DNA of 64,000 bases from an uncultured Alphaproteobacteria bacterium (GCA_902553005.1 CACDIK010000002.1:26192-90191); one strand, 5' to 3'; counted from the stretch's first letter, positions 1-8,653 are shown. The notes: a model not told the origin generated them from the sequence alone. Numbers and translations are program-made.

Positions 1-822
1 ATGTCTGATTATGAAAAAAAACAATTTTTACAAAATTTTCACAAGGAACCAAATATTCATATTGTTTTTAAAGATGAAGAAAAGTTAAAAAAATTTGATG
101 ATAAATTATTTAAAACATCAACTATATCTGGTTTTTTATTAGATGAAAAAAATTTTCAGGAAAAAATTTCTTTTATTAATGGTGATTGGTGGGTGCAAGA
201 TTTTAGCTCTTTTCTTCCATTATACAATTTTAAAGAAATAAATAAAAATAAGCTACTTCTTGATGCCTGTGCTGCACCAGGTGGAAAATCTTTTCAAATT
301 TTATCTAAGAAATTAAATGTTATCTTAAATGATAAAAGCAAAAATAGAATTCAAACTCTTAAATCTAATTTAAAGCGACTCAAATTAAGTGCTAAAATTT
401 TGAATGAAGATTTTATTCGATTTGATAATAAAGGAAAGTATGACGTAATTATAATTGATGCTCCTTGTTCGGCTGTTGGAACAATAAGAAGGAATCCTGA
501 AATTTTTTTTAAAAATAAAGGCCCAAATTTTGACAAGCTGCTTTCTTTACAAGAAAATATGTTAGAAAAAGCATCATTTTTATTAAATACAAACGGATTT
601 ATAATTTATATGACTTGTTCTTTTTTAAAAATTGAAACCATAGATCAAATTAAAAAGTTCCTTAAATTAAACAATAATTTTGTGCTTTCAAATTTTAAAT
701 TAATAGAAAATCAGAAAAATTACTCAAAATTTATTAAAAATAATTTTATGATAACTATTCCTAATGTGATTTTTGACTATAATATTGATGGATACTTTGC
801 AGCTTTTTTAAAGAAAATATAA
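1..822 (+). CDS. rsmB: 16S rRNA m5C methyltransferase RsmB (5'-truncated)
   Basis: RsmB/NSUN-type SAM-dependent methyltransferase that makes 5-methylcytosine in 16S rRNA. The SAM-binding motif DACAAPGGKS is near residues 88-97. Both family cysteines are present: DAPCS (Cys156) and MTCS (Cys206). The visible 273 residues cover only the catalytic domain; RsmB is usually about 430 aa with an N-terminal NusB-like RNA-binding domain. The ATG at base 1 coincides with the window edge, so the gene probably starts upstream and is cut by the window rather than truncated in the genome. Its stop overlaps the next ATG by one base (TAATG), suggesting coupling to the heparinase-like gene. Confidence 0.85.
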   Translation: MSDYEKKQFLQNFHKEPNIHIVFKDEEKLKKFDDKLFKTSTISGFLLDEKNFQEKISFINGDWWVQDFSSFLPLYNFKEINKNKLLLDACAAPGGKSFQILSKKLNVILNDKSKNRIQTLKSNLKRLKLSAKILNEDFIRFDNKGKYDVIIIDAPCSAVGTIRRNPEIFFKNKGPNFDKLLSLQENMLEKASFLLNTNGFIIYMTCSFLKIETIDQIKKFLKLNNNFVLSNFKLIENQKNYSKFIKNNFMITIPNVIFDYNIDGYFAAFLKKI

Positions 823-2354
823 TGATTTTAATAATAAAGAAAATATTATTTATATTTATAACCTCTAAGTTCAATGCAAAAAAAAATTTATCTTTTTTAG
901 ATTTAAACTTTAAAAAAATAGATTTTACAAATCACGATAAAATAAAATCATTTATTTTTAAAGAAAATTTTTATACTTACAAAAATAAAAATATTCATAG
1001 TTTTGATTTTTTAAATTTCTCAAATAAACTTGGTGGTAAAATAGGTATAAATTTGTCTAAAAAAGCAATCTTTGGGTGGCATAAACTAAACAAAAATAAG
1101 TTAGGCTTTCCTTGGATAGAAGATCTATCATCTAAAAGACTAATAAATCTTTTGTATAACTATGAATATATAAATTCTGCTTCAAAAGAAGGTGACAAGA
1201 AAAAGTTAGATTTTATAATCTATTTTCATATTCAAAGAATTTTATTTGATTTCAACTCAAAAAAAATATCTGAATTTACTTCGTATGATTTAAAAGCATA
1301 TTTGTTATCTTGCTCACTCCTAAAAAAAATTAATGAAACAGATATTGATTATATAAAATATATTGTTGATAACCAAATTGATAAAATTGGTATGCATAAA
1401 AGTTATAATCTCTTGGAGCATTCTAAGTTTATAAATAATCTTAGTGAAATAAAAAATATTTTACTTTTTTCTAAATCAAATAAATCAAATGTTTTTGATG
1501 AAGTAATTCTTAAAATGACATCAATATTGAATGAATATTTTCATTTAGATGGCTCACTAGCTCTATTTAATGGTACTAATAATGTTTATACAATCAATAT
1601 CTACAAATCTTTAAACAAAGAGAGTTATTTAAAAAAAAGAGAGTTTTCAAATATTAATAATGGAATTGCATTTTACTCAGATAAAAATAAAAAAATATTT
1701 TTTGATGTAGTGCAACCTAATTCAGATATGATAAGTTCTAACTTAAGTGCGGGAACTTTATCACTTGAATTGAGTGGTTTTGGAGAGAAAATAGTTACAA
1801 ATTGTGGTGCCTCAGAAAGTTATGGTAAAAATCCAGAATATTTAAGATACAGTGCAGCTCATTCTACTATTATTCTACAAAACACTAATATTAGTGAAAT
1901 AAAGGAAGACAACCCACATATTAAATTTCCCCAATCAGTAGTCTTTAGAAAGGAGACTAACGGTCAAGAAGAAATATTTGAGGGGTCACATAATGGATAT
2001 TTAAAAAAATTTAATAAAATATTAAAAAGAAAATTAATTATTTATAAAAATAAAAATAAATTAAAGGGAGAAGATAGCTTTATTTCTTATAAAAATCTCC
2101 GTAATAGATTGATTTACCATATAAGATTTCACCTAGCCAATGAAATGATTTTAAATTTTACAAATAATAAAAAAAATATAATTTTAAAAACAAAAATGAA
2201 CAATATATGGCTGTTTAAAAGTAATACTGAACTTATAATAGAAGATAGTATATCGGTTGATAATAATATTACTAAACCTACTAAACAAATTGTAATTAAG
2301 GGTGTATTGTCAGATAAAAAGATTATAGAAAAATGGTCGTTAGAAAAAATCTAA
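822..2354 (+). CDS. Heparinase II/III family protein
   Basis: A 510-aa protein whose C-terminal third (about residues 290-480) resembles the heparinase II/III beta-sandwich domain, including a glycine-rich SGFGEK stretch and the AHSTIILQ segment that corresponds to the family's AH-(N/S)-T region. No clear signal peptide is visible; the N-terminus is hydrophobic for only about 12 residues. Family members are polysaccharide lyases or relatives of unknown substrate. As I recall, many alphaproteobacteria carry this uncharacterised member between rsmB and purH, so it is probably a conserved housekeeping-type envelope enzyme and not a recent acquisition. It overlaps rsmB by 1 bp and the purH N-half by 22 bp. 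Substrate unknown. Confidence 0.72.
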   Translation: MILIIKKILFIFITSKFNAKKNLSFLDLNFKKIDFTNHDKIKSFIFKENFYTYKNKNIHSFDFLNFSNKLGGKIGINLSKKAIFGWHKLNKNKLGFPWIEDLSSKRLINLLYNYEYINSASKEGDKKKLDFIIYFHIQRILFDFNSKKISEFTSYDLKAYLLSCSLLKKINETDIDYIKYIVDNQIDKIGMHKSYNLLEHSKFINNLSEIKNILLFSKSNKSNVFDEVILKMTSILNEYFHLDGSLALFNGTNNVYTINIYKSLNKESYLKKREFSNINNGIAFYSDKNKKIFFDVVQPNSDMISSNLSAGTLSLELSGFGEKIVTNCGASESYGKNPEYLRYSAAHSTIILQNTNISEIKEDNPHIKFPQSVVFRKETNGQEEIFEGSHNGYLKKFNKILKRKLIIYKNKNKLKGEDSFISYKNLRNRLIYHIRFHLANEMILNFTNNKKNIILKTKMNNIWLFKSNTELIIEDSISVDNNITKPTKQIVIKGVLSDKKIIEKWSLEKI

Positions 2355-2932
2355 AAAAAAAATTTGCTTTAATATCTGTATTTGATAAAAAAAATTTAAA
2401 GTATCTCTGCTCAAACTTGAGTAAATTTAATTACAATTTTATGTCCAGTGGTTCTACGGGAAATAAAATTCGTGAATTAGGATTTAAATGTAAAGATATT
2501 TCAAAAATGACAAATTCTAAAGAAATGTTTGGAGGTAGGGTTAAAACATTAAATCCATTAATATATAGCTCACTACTTTACATTAGAGATGATAAAATTC
2601 ATAAAAAACAGTTTCAATTATTAAACATACCTGAAATAGATATTGTTGTAGTTAACTTATATCCTTTTAAAAAATATTTAAAAAAAAATAATTATGATCA
2701 AATTATTGAAATGATTGATATTGGTGGGCCAGGTTTATTACGAGCTGCCGGAAAAAACTTCAAATACATAACTCCAGTAGCTGATATTAAGGATTATAAA
2801 AAATTAGTAACAAATTTAACTAAGAATAATGGGGAAACAGACATTATTTTTAGAAAAAAAATGGCTCTTAAGGTTTTTAAACAATCAGCACAATATGACA
2901 AAATTATTTATAATTGGCTAAATGAAAATTAA
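2333..2932 (+). CDS. purH: PurH N-terminal half: IMP cyclohydrolase (MGS-like) domain
   Basis: 199 aa corresponding to the IMP cyclohydrolase half of bifunctional PurH, which closes the ring to form IMP in the last step of purine synthesis. Family motifs include SSGSTGNK, GRVKTLNP, NLYPF and the DIGGPGLLRAAGKN loop. It ends at the interdomain linker, and the transformylase half starts in another frame with an 11-bp overlap. The usual PurH is one chain of about 510-530 aa; the two pieces total 504. Deviations: the canonical LHP-x-x-HGG segment reads LNP-x-x-YSS here. The Lys/Thr of GRVKT, the Asp of DIGG and the Lys of the AAxKN motif are kept, so activity is plausible but not certain. Confidence 0.82.
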   Translation: MVVRKNLKKKFALISVFDKKNLKYLCSNLSKFNYNFMSSGSTGNKIRELGFKCKDISKMTNSKEMFGGRVKTLNPLIYSSLLYIRDDKIHKKQFQLLNIPEIDIVVVNLYPFKKYLKKNNYDQIIEMIDIGGPGLLRAAGKNFKYITPVADIKDYKKLVTNLTKNNGETDIIFRKKMALKVFKQSAQYDKIIYNWLNEN

Positions 2933-3839
2933 AAATAGTAAAATCAAATTAAGATATGGAGAAAATCCAAATCAAATAGGCTACTTAATTAGTAATAAAA
3001 GAAATTCAATTTTTAGCTATCAAATTAGTGGGAAACAAATAAGTTATAATAATTTAATTGATATTGATAGTGGATTAAAATGTTTAAAAGAATTTCTTGA
3101 GCCTACTTCCATAATTCTGAAACATACTAATCCTTGTGGTATAGCGTCAGCAAAAAACATAGAGGCCGCTTTTAATAGATCTTATGAAAGTGATCCTAAA
3201 AGTGCTTTTGGAGGAATAGTTTTGCTAAATAGAAAAGTAACTTCTAAACTTGCTATGAAAATATACAAAAATTTTTACGAAATGATAGTTGCTTTAGATT
3301 TCAATCAAGATGCACTAAAAATTTTAAAAAAAAAGAAAAATTTAATTTTATTAAAAATACCCAATATAAAAAAAACGACCCTCGAATATAGATCAACTTT
3401 ATTTGGTGATCTTTATCAAACAACAGATTTAAACCCAATTAATAGAAAGTTTTTAACCTTAGTTTCAAGAAAGAAAGGGTCAACAAAAACAATTAATGAT
3501 TTAATTTTTTCACTTAAAGTTGCAAAACACTTAAAATCAAACGCTATTGTTTTATCCAGAAACAAACAAACTCTAGGTTTGGGTCATGGTCATACAAACA
3601 GAGTAGATGCATTATATTATGCTATTAAAAATATGAATAAATATTTTAAAAAAGGTAATTTCGTTTGTGCTTCAGACGGTTTTTTTCCTTTTGTAGACAG
3701 TATAAATTTACTAAATAGGAATGGATGCAATGCTGTAGCTCAGCCAGAAGGCTCGATAAATGATAAGGTAATAATTTCTTTTTCAATAAAAAATAAATTA
3801 TCATTATATTTCATAAAAAATAGACTCTTTAAACATTGA
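2922..3839 (+). CDS. purH: PurH C-terminal half: AICAR formyltransferase domain
   Basis: 305 aa matching the AICAR transformylase half of PurH, which formylates AICAR using 10-formyl-tetrahydrofolate. It starts just before the conserved RYGENPNQ motif that opens this domain. It keeps the KHTNPCG active-site motif and SAFGGIV. The usual GxGAGQMSR segment reads GLGHGHTNR and the usual QPGGS reads QPEGS, so the protein is divergent. The ATG lies inside the last codons of the N-half (11-bp overlap, different frame), which would allow translational coupling. Either a genuine gene fission at the domain linker or a single indel could give this layout. Confidence 0.82.
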   Translation: MKIKNSKIKLRYGENPNQIGYLISNKRNSIFSYQISGKQISYNNLIDIDSGLKCLKEFLEPTSIILKHTNPCGIASAKNIEAAFNRSYESDPKSAFGGIVLLNRKVTSKLAMKIYKNFYEMIVALDFNQDALKILKKKKNLILLKIPNIKKTTLEYRSTLFGDLYQTTDLNPINRKFLTLVSRKKGSTKTINDLIFSLKVAKHLKSNAIVLSRNKQTLGLGHGHTNRVDALYYAIKNMNKYFKKGNFVCASDGFFPFVDSINLLNRNGCNAVAQPEGSINDKVIISFSIKNKLSLYFIKNRLFKH

Positions 3840-3988
3840 ATAAAAAAAATAAAATTTCAAAATATTTAAAAATTTTAATTAAAGATCATCCTAAAATTAC
3901 ATCAGGTAGGAAAAATTTTGATCAACATAATTATAGAATTATAAAAACAATAGAAATAATTAAGAAATATTTTAAATTTAAAGAATAG
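3836..3988 (+). CDS. Possible small protein after purH
   Basis: A 50-residue frame opening with TTG that overlaps the purH stop (TTGA) and ending in TAG. The product would be lysine-rich and basic, with no recognisable motif. The overlap with purH is the only positive sign. In such A+T-rich DNA a frame of this length can occur by chance. Confidence 0.2.
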   Translation: MNKKNKISKYLKILIKDHPKITSGRKNFDQHNYRIIKTIEIIKKYFKFKE

Positions 3989-3995
3989 ATCAGAA

Positions 3996-4760
3996 TTAAA
4001 AAGAGGTATTATTTAAAATATTTTCCCAAGCTTCTCCAGTTTCTATCTCTTTGAGAGTCCACTGACCATATGCCAAATTATTAAAAATTTTATAATCTAT
4101 AATGGGATTTTCTATGTTCTGTATTTTACCTATGTAACTTAAGGTTTTGTCAGTAAAGTATGATGGAACTCCGTTATACATTGCCATAAAACCTGCTGTA
4201 GATTGTAAACTAACAAATGCCCACGCATCTTTTAATAATAAATTCAATGGTTTTTTTGATAATTTATTATGTACTATAATTCTTCTATCGGAATATTTTT
4301 TAACTAATTGTGTTGTCTCTTCAGTCCAATTTGGTACGTTGTACATTTTTTTCATAGTTTCAGATGGTTCAGAAAGGATAATATAGCTACCTGTTTTTTT
4401 TTGATCAAGTATCTTTAAGTTTAGCTTACTTAGTCTATCACTTGGAAAATTGCCCTTACCATTATGTATAAAATTGTTATAGACAATTCTAAAATAACCA
4501 TCCATATTTTTAACTTTAGTTAATTTATTTTCAAATACTCTTTGTGACTGATTAAAATAACCATGATCCATATAGTAAAAATTCTTAACTTTATTAATTA
4601 CGTCAAGAGTTCCTCTAAGTACTCCATAAGTCGCAATAGTTTTATCAAATTCTTTAAAATTATTTACATGACATAAAACAGAATTAGAACCTTTAGCAAA
4701 ATTATAACATAAAGTTCTATTCATTATATGATCTGTGTAAATAACTATAGGTTTTTCCAT
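3996..4760 (-). CDS. Putative capsule-polysaccharide/Kdo-type glycosyltransferase-like protein
   Basis: 254 aa with no signal peptide or membrane segment. The C-terminal part has the pattern of capsule polysaccharide synthesis (KpsC/KpsS-like) and related GT-B proteins: an RRIIVHNKLS strand, then KDAWAFVSLQSTAGFMAMYNG, resembling the 'ST-x-x-x-EA-x-x-x-G-x-P' signature that binds the nucleotide sugar. The family assignment is inference from this pattern only. It is the first gene of the accessory region between purH and tRNA-Gly and points leftward toward purH. It could act in surface glycan assembly with the sugar-transferase-like gene at 5211. It could also be an orphan remnant, being short for the family. 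Confidence 0.45.
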   Translation of the reverse strand: MEKPIVIYTDHIMNRTLCYNFAKGSNSVLCHVNNFKEFDKTIATYGVLRGTLDVINKVKNFYYMDHGYFNQSQRVFENKLTKVKNMDGYFRIVYNNFIHNGKGNFPSDRLSKLNLKILDQKKTGSYIILSEPSETMKKMYNVPNWTEETTQLVKKYSDRRIIVHNKLSKKPLNLLLKDAWAFVSLQSTAGFMAMYNGVPSYFTDKTLSYIGKIQNIENPIIDYKIFNNLAYGQWTLKEIETGEAWENILNNTSF

Positions 4761-5210
4761 TATATTTATATTATAAATTAATAAATTTTTTTATAAATTT
4801 TAAAATATGGTCTAATAATTTAAAATTAGTATTAATATTTAAATTCTTTAATTACCTTATGTAAGATAGGTTTTTTCCCTAAATAAAGTGCATAAAAGTT
4901 TAAACCTATCTATTAATTATACATCTTGATTTTAAGACATAAATAAACATAGATTATCGAATTTAATAAAAAATAGATTTATTTAAGTTATTTGAATTAA
5001 TATACTTATTAACAAAAAATTATGATTAACAATTTTAATTCTGCATAATATTCCAAATTTGCTATAAATTTATGTGATAAAAAAATATTTTAATATGAAA
5101 TATTTACTATTTGCATTTAATATTGGAGGAAAAATTTTTTTGACTTTTTATCAATTTAGTAGATTAAAAACTACTTGGATTAATTTACAATTAATGCTGC
5201 GATAATTGCC
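4761..5210. other. 450-bp A+T-rich gene-free stretch
   Basis: Long for this compact sequence. It lies between the divergent genes at 3996-4760 (minus) and 5211-5927 (plus) and so must hold their promoters. It contains the inverted repeat listed separately and a GGAGG-like purine run near 5123-5127. A 36-codon frame at 5095-5205 shows no recognisable motif and is in a different frame from the downstream gene. I see no tRNA or recognisable ncRNA. Confidence 0.5.
4864..4911. repeat. 10-bp inverted repeat with 28-nt loop
   Basis: AGATAGGTTT (4864-4873) is perfectly complementary to AAACCTATCT (4902-4911). It lies in the divergent spacer and contains most of the G/C there. It could be an operator pair, a structured leader or part of a small RNA. 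There is no T-run directly after either arm, so it is not a classic terminator. Confidence 0.45.
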
Positions 5211-5927
5211 TTGATCAATTTTATTTTTTTTTATGTGGATACTAAAAAGGGCTACTTGTCTGAAAGACACAGAGGTATTGAGCGCGAAAACATTGATCTG
5301 TTTATTAAATCTATAAGAAAATATCATATTGAATCAACAATTATTCACTGTACTGATAAATTTACAAAAACTTTTAAAGATGTTGATATAGTTCATAGAG
5401 AGAAATTTGATTTAAACCACATAATGTTTGGTAGAGTAAAATGTTTTTCAAGTTTTCCTATTAATAAATCATCAATTTATTTAGACCCTGATATGCTTGT
5501 AATGAAAACAATACCTGTAAAATTATTTGAAGAAAAGGCTGATGTTTTCTTATTAAAGAGAAGTTTTGATTTAACAGATATAATGCCAACTACATTTAGA
5601 AAACTAGAATTTCCAAATCACAAAAATAAAAATTTGGAAAATATCTATCCTTTTATTGGTTGTTTTGTTATCCTTAAGAAACAAAATTTCTGGTTAGAGT
5701 GTCTAAACTATTATGAAAATCTTAGTGAAAATTATAAAAATTGGTTTGGTGACCAAGAAATATTTAAAAGGTTAGTAGAGGAAAATAATTATAAATTTGC
5801 TTTTTTAGAAGAAAAAAATTTTGCATGCCCTCCACAGCATCTGAGTGGAAAAGATAGGCCATTTATAGTTCATTTTAAAGGTAAATATAATAAGGAATTA
5901 ATAAAAAAATATTTTGAATTTGTTTAA
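5211..5927 (+). CDS. Putative GT-A fold glycosyltransferase (GT8-like)
   Basis: 238 aa, TTG start; no in-frame ATG lies nearby and an in-frame GTG eight codons later is the alternative. The IYLDPDMLVMK segment near residues 86-96 is a DxD motif in a hydrophobic strand, as in GT8 and related nucleotide-sugar transferases. It is followed by a GCFVILKK strand and a late GDQEIF motif, typical of the acceptor side of these enzymes. The C-terminal HFKGK resembles the H-x-x-G-x-x-K that binds the diphosphate. Donor and acceptor are unknown. It is soluble, with no membrane segment. Its context of sulfotransferases and a capsule-like protein suggests surface glycan work (inference). Confidence 0.6.
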   Translation: MINFIFFYVDTKKGYLSERHRGIERENIDLFIKSIRKYHIESTIIHCTDKFTKTFKDVDIVHREKFDLNHIMFGRVKCFSSFPINKSSIYLDPDMLVMKTIPVKLFEEKADVFLLKRSFDLTDIMPTTFRKLEFPNHKNKNLENIYPFIGCFVILKKQNFWLECLNYYENLSENYKNWFGDQEIFKRLVEENNYKFAFLEEKNFACPPQHLSGKDRPFIVHFKGKYNKELIKKYFEFV

Positions 5928-5966
5928 AAAATTAAATTAAATAATTAGGTACAAATTACAATTTAG

Positions 5967-6131
5967 TTAAAGAAAATATAATATAGATTTATTAAATTCA
6001 TTTTGTAAAACGTATATATTTGCAAGGTTTATATATGCTTTATTATTTTTACTATTTAACTCAATTGCATTTAAAAAAAGTGATTTTGCTTCATCAAAAT
6101 TACCTACTTCTTGGTTTTTTAACCCTATCAT
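5967..6131 (-). pseudogene. TPR-protein fragment (remnant)
   Basis: On the minus strand a 54-codon frame reads GNFDEAKSLFLNAIEL followed by AYINLANIYVLQNEF, a bona fide TPR helix pair. It is clearly similar to the first TPRs of the neighbouring TPR-sulfotransferase (GKLIEAENNFKKAIEK, then SYINLANVYIMQ). It has no partner domain and no flanking coding sequence, so it looks like a decayed remnant of a paralogous TPR-sulfotransferase in the opposite orientation. A free-standing micro-TPR protein is less likely. Confidence 0.6.
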
Positions 6132-6219
6132 TAATTAATACTTTATAGTTATTTTTATTTTTTAACATTTTCTATTTACTAAAAAAATTTAAGATATATT
6201 TTCGTATGATAAATAAATC

Positions 6220-6816
6220 ATGTCTAATCCTAATCTTTTCTTCTCTACACCTGTTTGGGTTTCTACAATAAATAATTATAAAGAAACTAATGAAAAAATA
6301 TATCATTACATTAAGAATTTACAAAATGAGGATAACAAAGGAATAATTCGCAGTAATGTTAAAGGGTGGCACTCCAACAATTTTAATTTAGAAGATGAAA
6401 ATGTAATTGAATTTATTAATTTGATTTCTCCAAATATTAACAACGTTTTAAATGATATGAATTGGGATATATCTAAACAAAGAGCAAAGATATCAGCTAT
6501 GTGGGCAATAATTAATATAGGAGGAGCTTCCAATTCTAGACATCATCATGGAAATAGTGACATAAGTGCTGCATATTATGTAAGAGCACCTAAAAATTGT
6601 GGTGAGATTGTTTTTTATGATCCAAGACCCGCCCCAGTATACTTTCATCCATTATCAACAAAACCAAACAGTTTAAATGCTATGCAGAATGCCGTAAATC
6701 CAGTAGAAGGTGGTTTAGTACTCTTTCCTAGTTATTTAGATCATTCAGTAAATCCAAATCTCAGTAATGAAGAAAGAATTGTGATAAGTTTTAATCTAAA
6801 TTTAGTTAGGAAATAA
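6220..6816 (+). CDS. TIGR02466-type putative 2OG-Fe(II) oxygenase
   Basis: 198 aa. A cupin-like iron-binding arrangement is visible: RHHHGNSD (HxD-type ligands near residues 108-114), then GLVLFPSYLDHSV (distal His) and a late RIVISFNL strand whose Arg would bind 2-oxoglutarate. This matches the TIGR02466 family of putative oxygenases, often met in marine bacteria and T4-like cyanophages. The substrate is unknown for the family. It is monocistronic in an accessory region, followed by a weak A+T-rich hairpin (AAGAT/ATCTT then T-run near 6824-6842). Phage-related transfer is possible but not shown. Confidence 0.72.
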   Translation: MSNPNLFFSTPVWVSTINNYKETNEKIYHYIKNLQNEDNKGIIRSNVKGWHSNNFNLEDENVIEFINLISPNINNVLNDMNWDISKQRAKISAMWAIINIGGASNSRHHHGNSDISAAYYVRAPKNCGEIVFYDPRPAPVYFHPLSTKPNSLNAMQNAVNPVEGGLVLFPSYLDHSVNPNLSNEERIVISFNLNLVRK

Positions 6817-6972
6817 ATATTTTAAGATTAAAATCTTTTTTGATACAGGATTAAGATTTCCAAACATTAAAAGATAAGTAAAATTCGAGGATAATCCATC
6901 TTTTGTTTAAGCTAAAATATTGAATTATTTTTTAATTGATAGCATGTTAATAATAAATAAAAGAAAGTATTC

Positions 6973-8595
6973 ATGAATTATAAAAATCTAATTGAAAATG
7001 GAATTAAATATGCACAAAAAGGAAAGCTTATAGAAGCTGAGAATAATTTTAAGAAAGCTATTGAAAAAGATTCAAGTCTTACTGATTCATATATAAATTT
7101 GGCCAATGTATACATAATGCAAAGAAGAGTTGAAGAGGCAATTAATTTATTAAAGACTTACTTAAAAGATATATCTTTTAATCAAAATATCATTGGTCAT
7201 TTTTGGAAAATTAGCCAAAATTTTAATAGAGAAGAAAAGTTCTTTGAAATAATTAGTTCCTATGAAGATTCAAAAACTCTGAATAAAAAAGAATTGGCTT
7301 ACATATATTATATACATGGAAGATATTGTGCCAAATTAAATGACATTGAATTGTCAATTAAATATTTTAAGAAGTCTATATTTTTTGATGAATTGTTTAC
7401 GGATAGTTACATCAATCTTGTAGACTGGTTAGAAAGAATAAATGAAATTTCACAAGCAAACTTATATTTAAATAAGTTTAATAATGTAGTAAAAAAAATT
7501 GATTATAAAATAAAGTTTTTTGAAGCATTATTATTGTCAAGAGTAAAAAAATTTAAAGCATCTGAAAATATTCTAAATAAATATAAATTAGAAAAATATT
7601 TCGAGAAAGATAAATATTATTACATTAAACTATTAAATCTTAAATCGAAAAATAATGAAAGGTTAAGAAATTTTTCAATAGCTTATAATTCAATTGTGAA
7701 AAGAAATTTATTTTTATCTAACTTAGAAGAAAATCAAAAAATTGATAGAGGTGATATTAATCAAACCATACAAAATTATAAAAAAGTTTACACAAAACAT
7801 AATAAACATTTTGATATAAATAAATTAAAAATAGGTAAAAAAATTGACCTCGTTTTTTTAATTGGATTTCCAAGATCAGGAACTACATTACTAGATACTA
7901 TATTGCGTACTCATTCAAAAACACTTGTTTTAGAGGAGGAAATTTATCTTGAAAATACAAGAAATTATTACTTTACTTCTAAAAATAATAGACTTGACGC
8001 AATAAAAAATATTTCACTAGAAGAAGTAATAAATTTGCGCAAACATTATTTTGATCAAATAAATATTGATTATAAAAATATAATAACTGTAATTGACAAA
8101 CTACCTCTTACAATTACAGAATTGGGATTTGTAAAAAAAATTTTTCCAGATGCTAAAATAATTCTAGCATTAAGACATCCATGTGATGTAGTTATAAGCT
8201 GTTTTTTTAGCTCTTTCAAAATGAATAGGGCGATGATTAATTTTTTGAGTATTAAAAACACAGTAGACTTTTATAATAAAGTATTAGATCTATTCGAATT
8301 TTATGAGAATGAGTTAGATCTTGAAATTATAAAAATAAAATATGAAGATATTGTCTTCGATTTTGAAAATGAAACAAAAAAATTATTTAAATTTTTAAAT
8401 CTTGAGTATGAGGAAGATATTAATAAATTTTATGAAACTGCTCAAAGTAGAAAAATGATATCAACACCAAGTTACTCACAAGTAACTAGCCCTATATATT
8501 CAAGTTCTATTGATAGATGGAAAAATTATGAATCGTTAGTTAAAATTGAAAAACCGTTAAGAAAATGGATAAAAAGACTGAATTATTTAAACTGA
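6973..8595 (+). CDS. TPR-sulfotransferase fusion protein
   Basis: 540 aa. Residues about 1-270 form tetratricopeptide repeats (for example GKLIEAENNFKKAIEK). From about 290 a sulfotransferase domain begins with a PAPS-binding P-loop, GFPRSGTTLLD at about residues 298-308. The 3'-phosphate binding segment ALRHPCDVVIS lies near residue 398 and a late KYEDI strand near 456. Such fusions are common in marine alphaproteobacteria and are usually linked to sulfation of protein or surface glycan; acceptor unknown. It is cytoplasmic with no signal peptide. It ends 49 bp before the tRNA-Gly fragment, next to the second sulfotransferase cassette. A related TPR remnant lies at 5967-6131. Confidence 0.85.
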   Translation: MNYKNLIENGIKYAQKGKLIEAENNFKKAIEKDSSLTDSYINLANVYIMQRRVEEAINLLKTYLKDISFNQNIIGHFWKISQNFNREEKFFEIISSYEDSKTLNKKELAYIYYIHGRYCAKLNDIELSIKYFKKSIFFDELFTDSYINLVDWLERINEISQANLYLNKFNNVVKKIDYKIKFFEALLLSRVKKFKASENILNKYKLEKYFEKDKYYYIKLLNLKSKNNERLRNFSIAYNSIVKRNLFLSNLEENQKIDRGDINQTIQNYKKVYTKHNKHFDINKLKIGKKIDLVFLIGFPRSGTTLLDTILRTHSKTLVLEEEIYLENTRNYYFTSKNNRLDAIKNISLEEVINLRKHYFDQINIDYKNIITVIDKLPLTITELGFVKKIFPDAKIILALRHPCDVVISCFFSSFKMNRAMINFLSIKNTVDFYNKVLDLFEFYENELDLEIIKIKYEDIVFDFENETKKLFKFLNLEYEEDINKFYETAQSRKMISTPSYSQVTSPIYSSSIDRWKNYESLVKIEKPLRKWIKRLNYLN

Positions 8596-8631
8596 AATTT
8601 CCATTTGGGTAAGTGAAACTTTTGAAACTAA

Positions 8632-8653
8632 CCCGCTCAATATTTGGAGCGGG
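8632..8653. repeat. GC-rich hairpin abutting the tRNA fragment
   Basis: CCCGCTC (8632-8638) can pair with GAGCGGG (8647-8653), whose right arm is the acceptor-stem end of the tRNA-Gly fragment. A 7-bp pure stem is striking in this DNA. It may end transcription of the TPR-sulfotransferase gene, although no T-run follows, or it may be a by-product of past recombination at the tRNA. Confidence 0.45.

Noticed and set aside
5095-5205. 36-codon ATG frame ahead of the GT8-like gene
   Set aside because: No recognisable motif, in a different frame from the downstream gene, ends before its start; expected by chance in this base composition.
6824-6842. Intrinsic terminator after the TIGR02466-type gene
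   Set aside because: The stem is only 5 A/T-rich pairs before a T-run; too weak to list as a separate feature.
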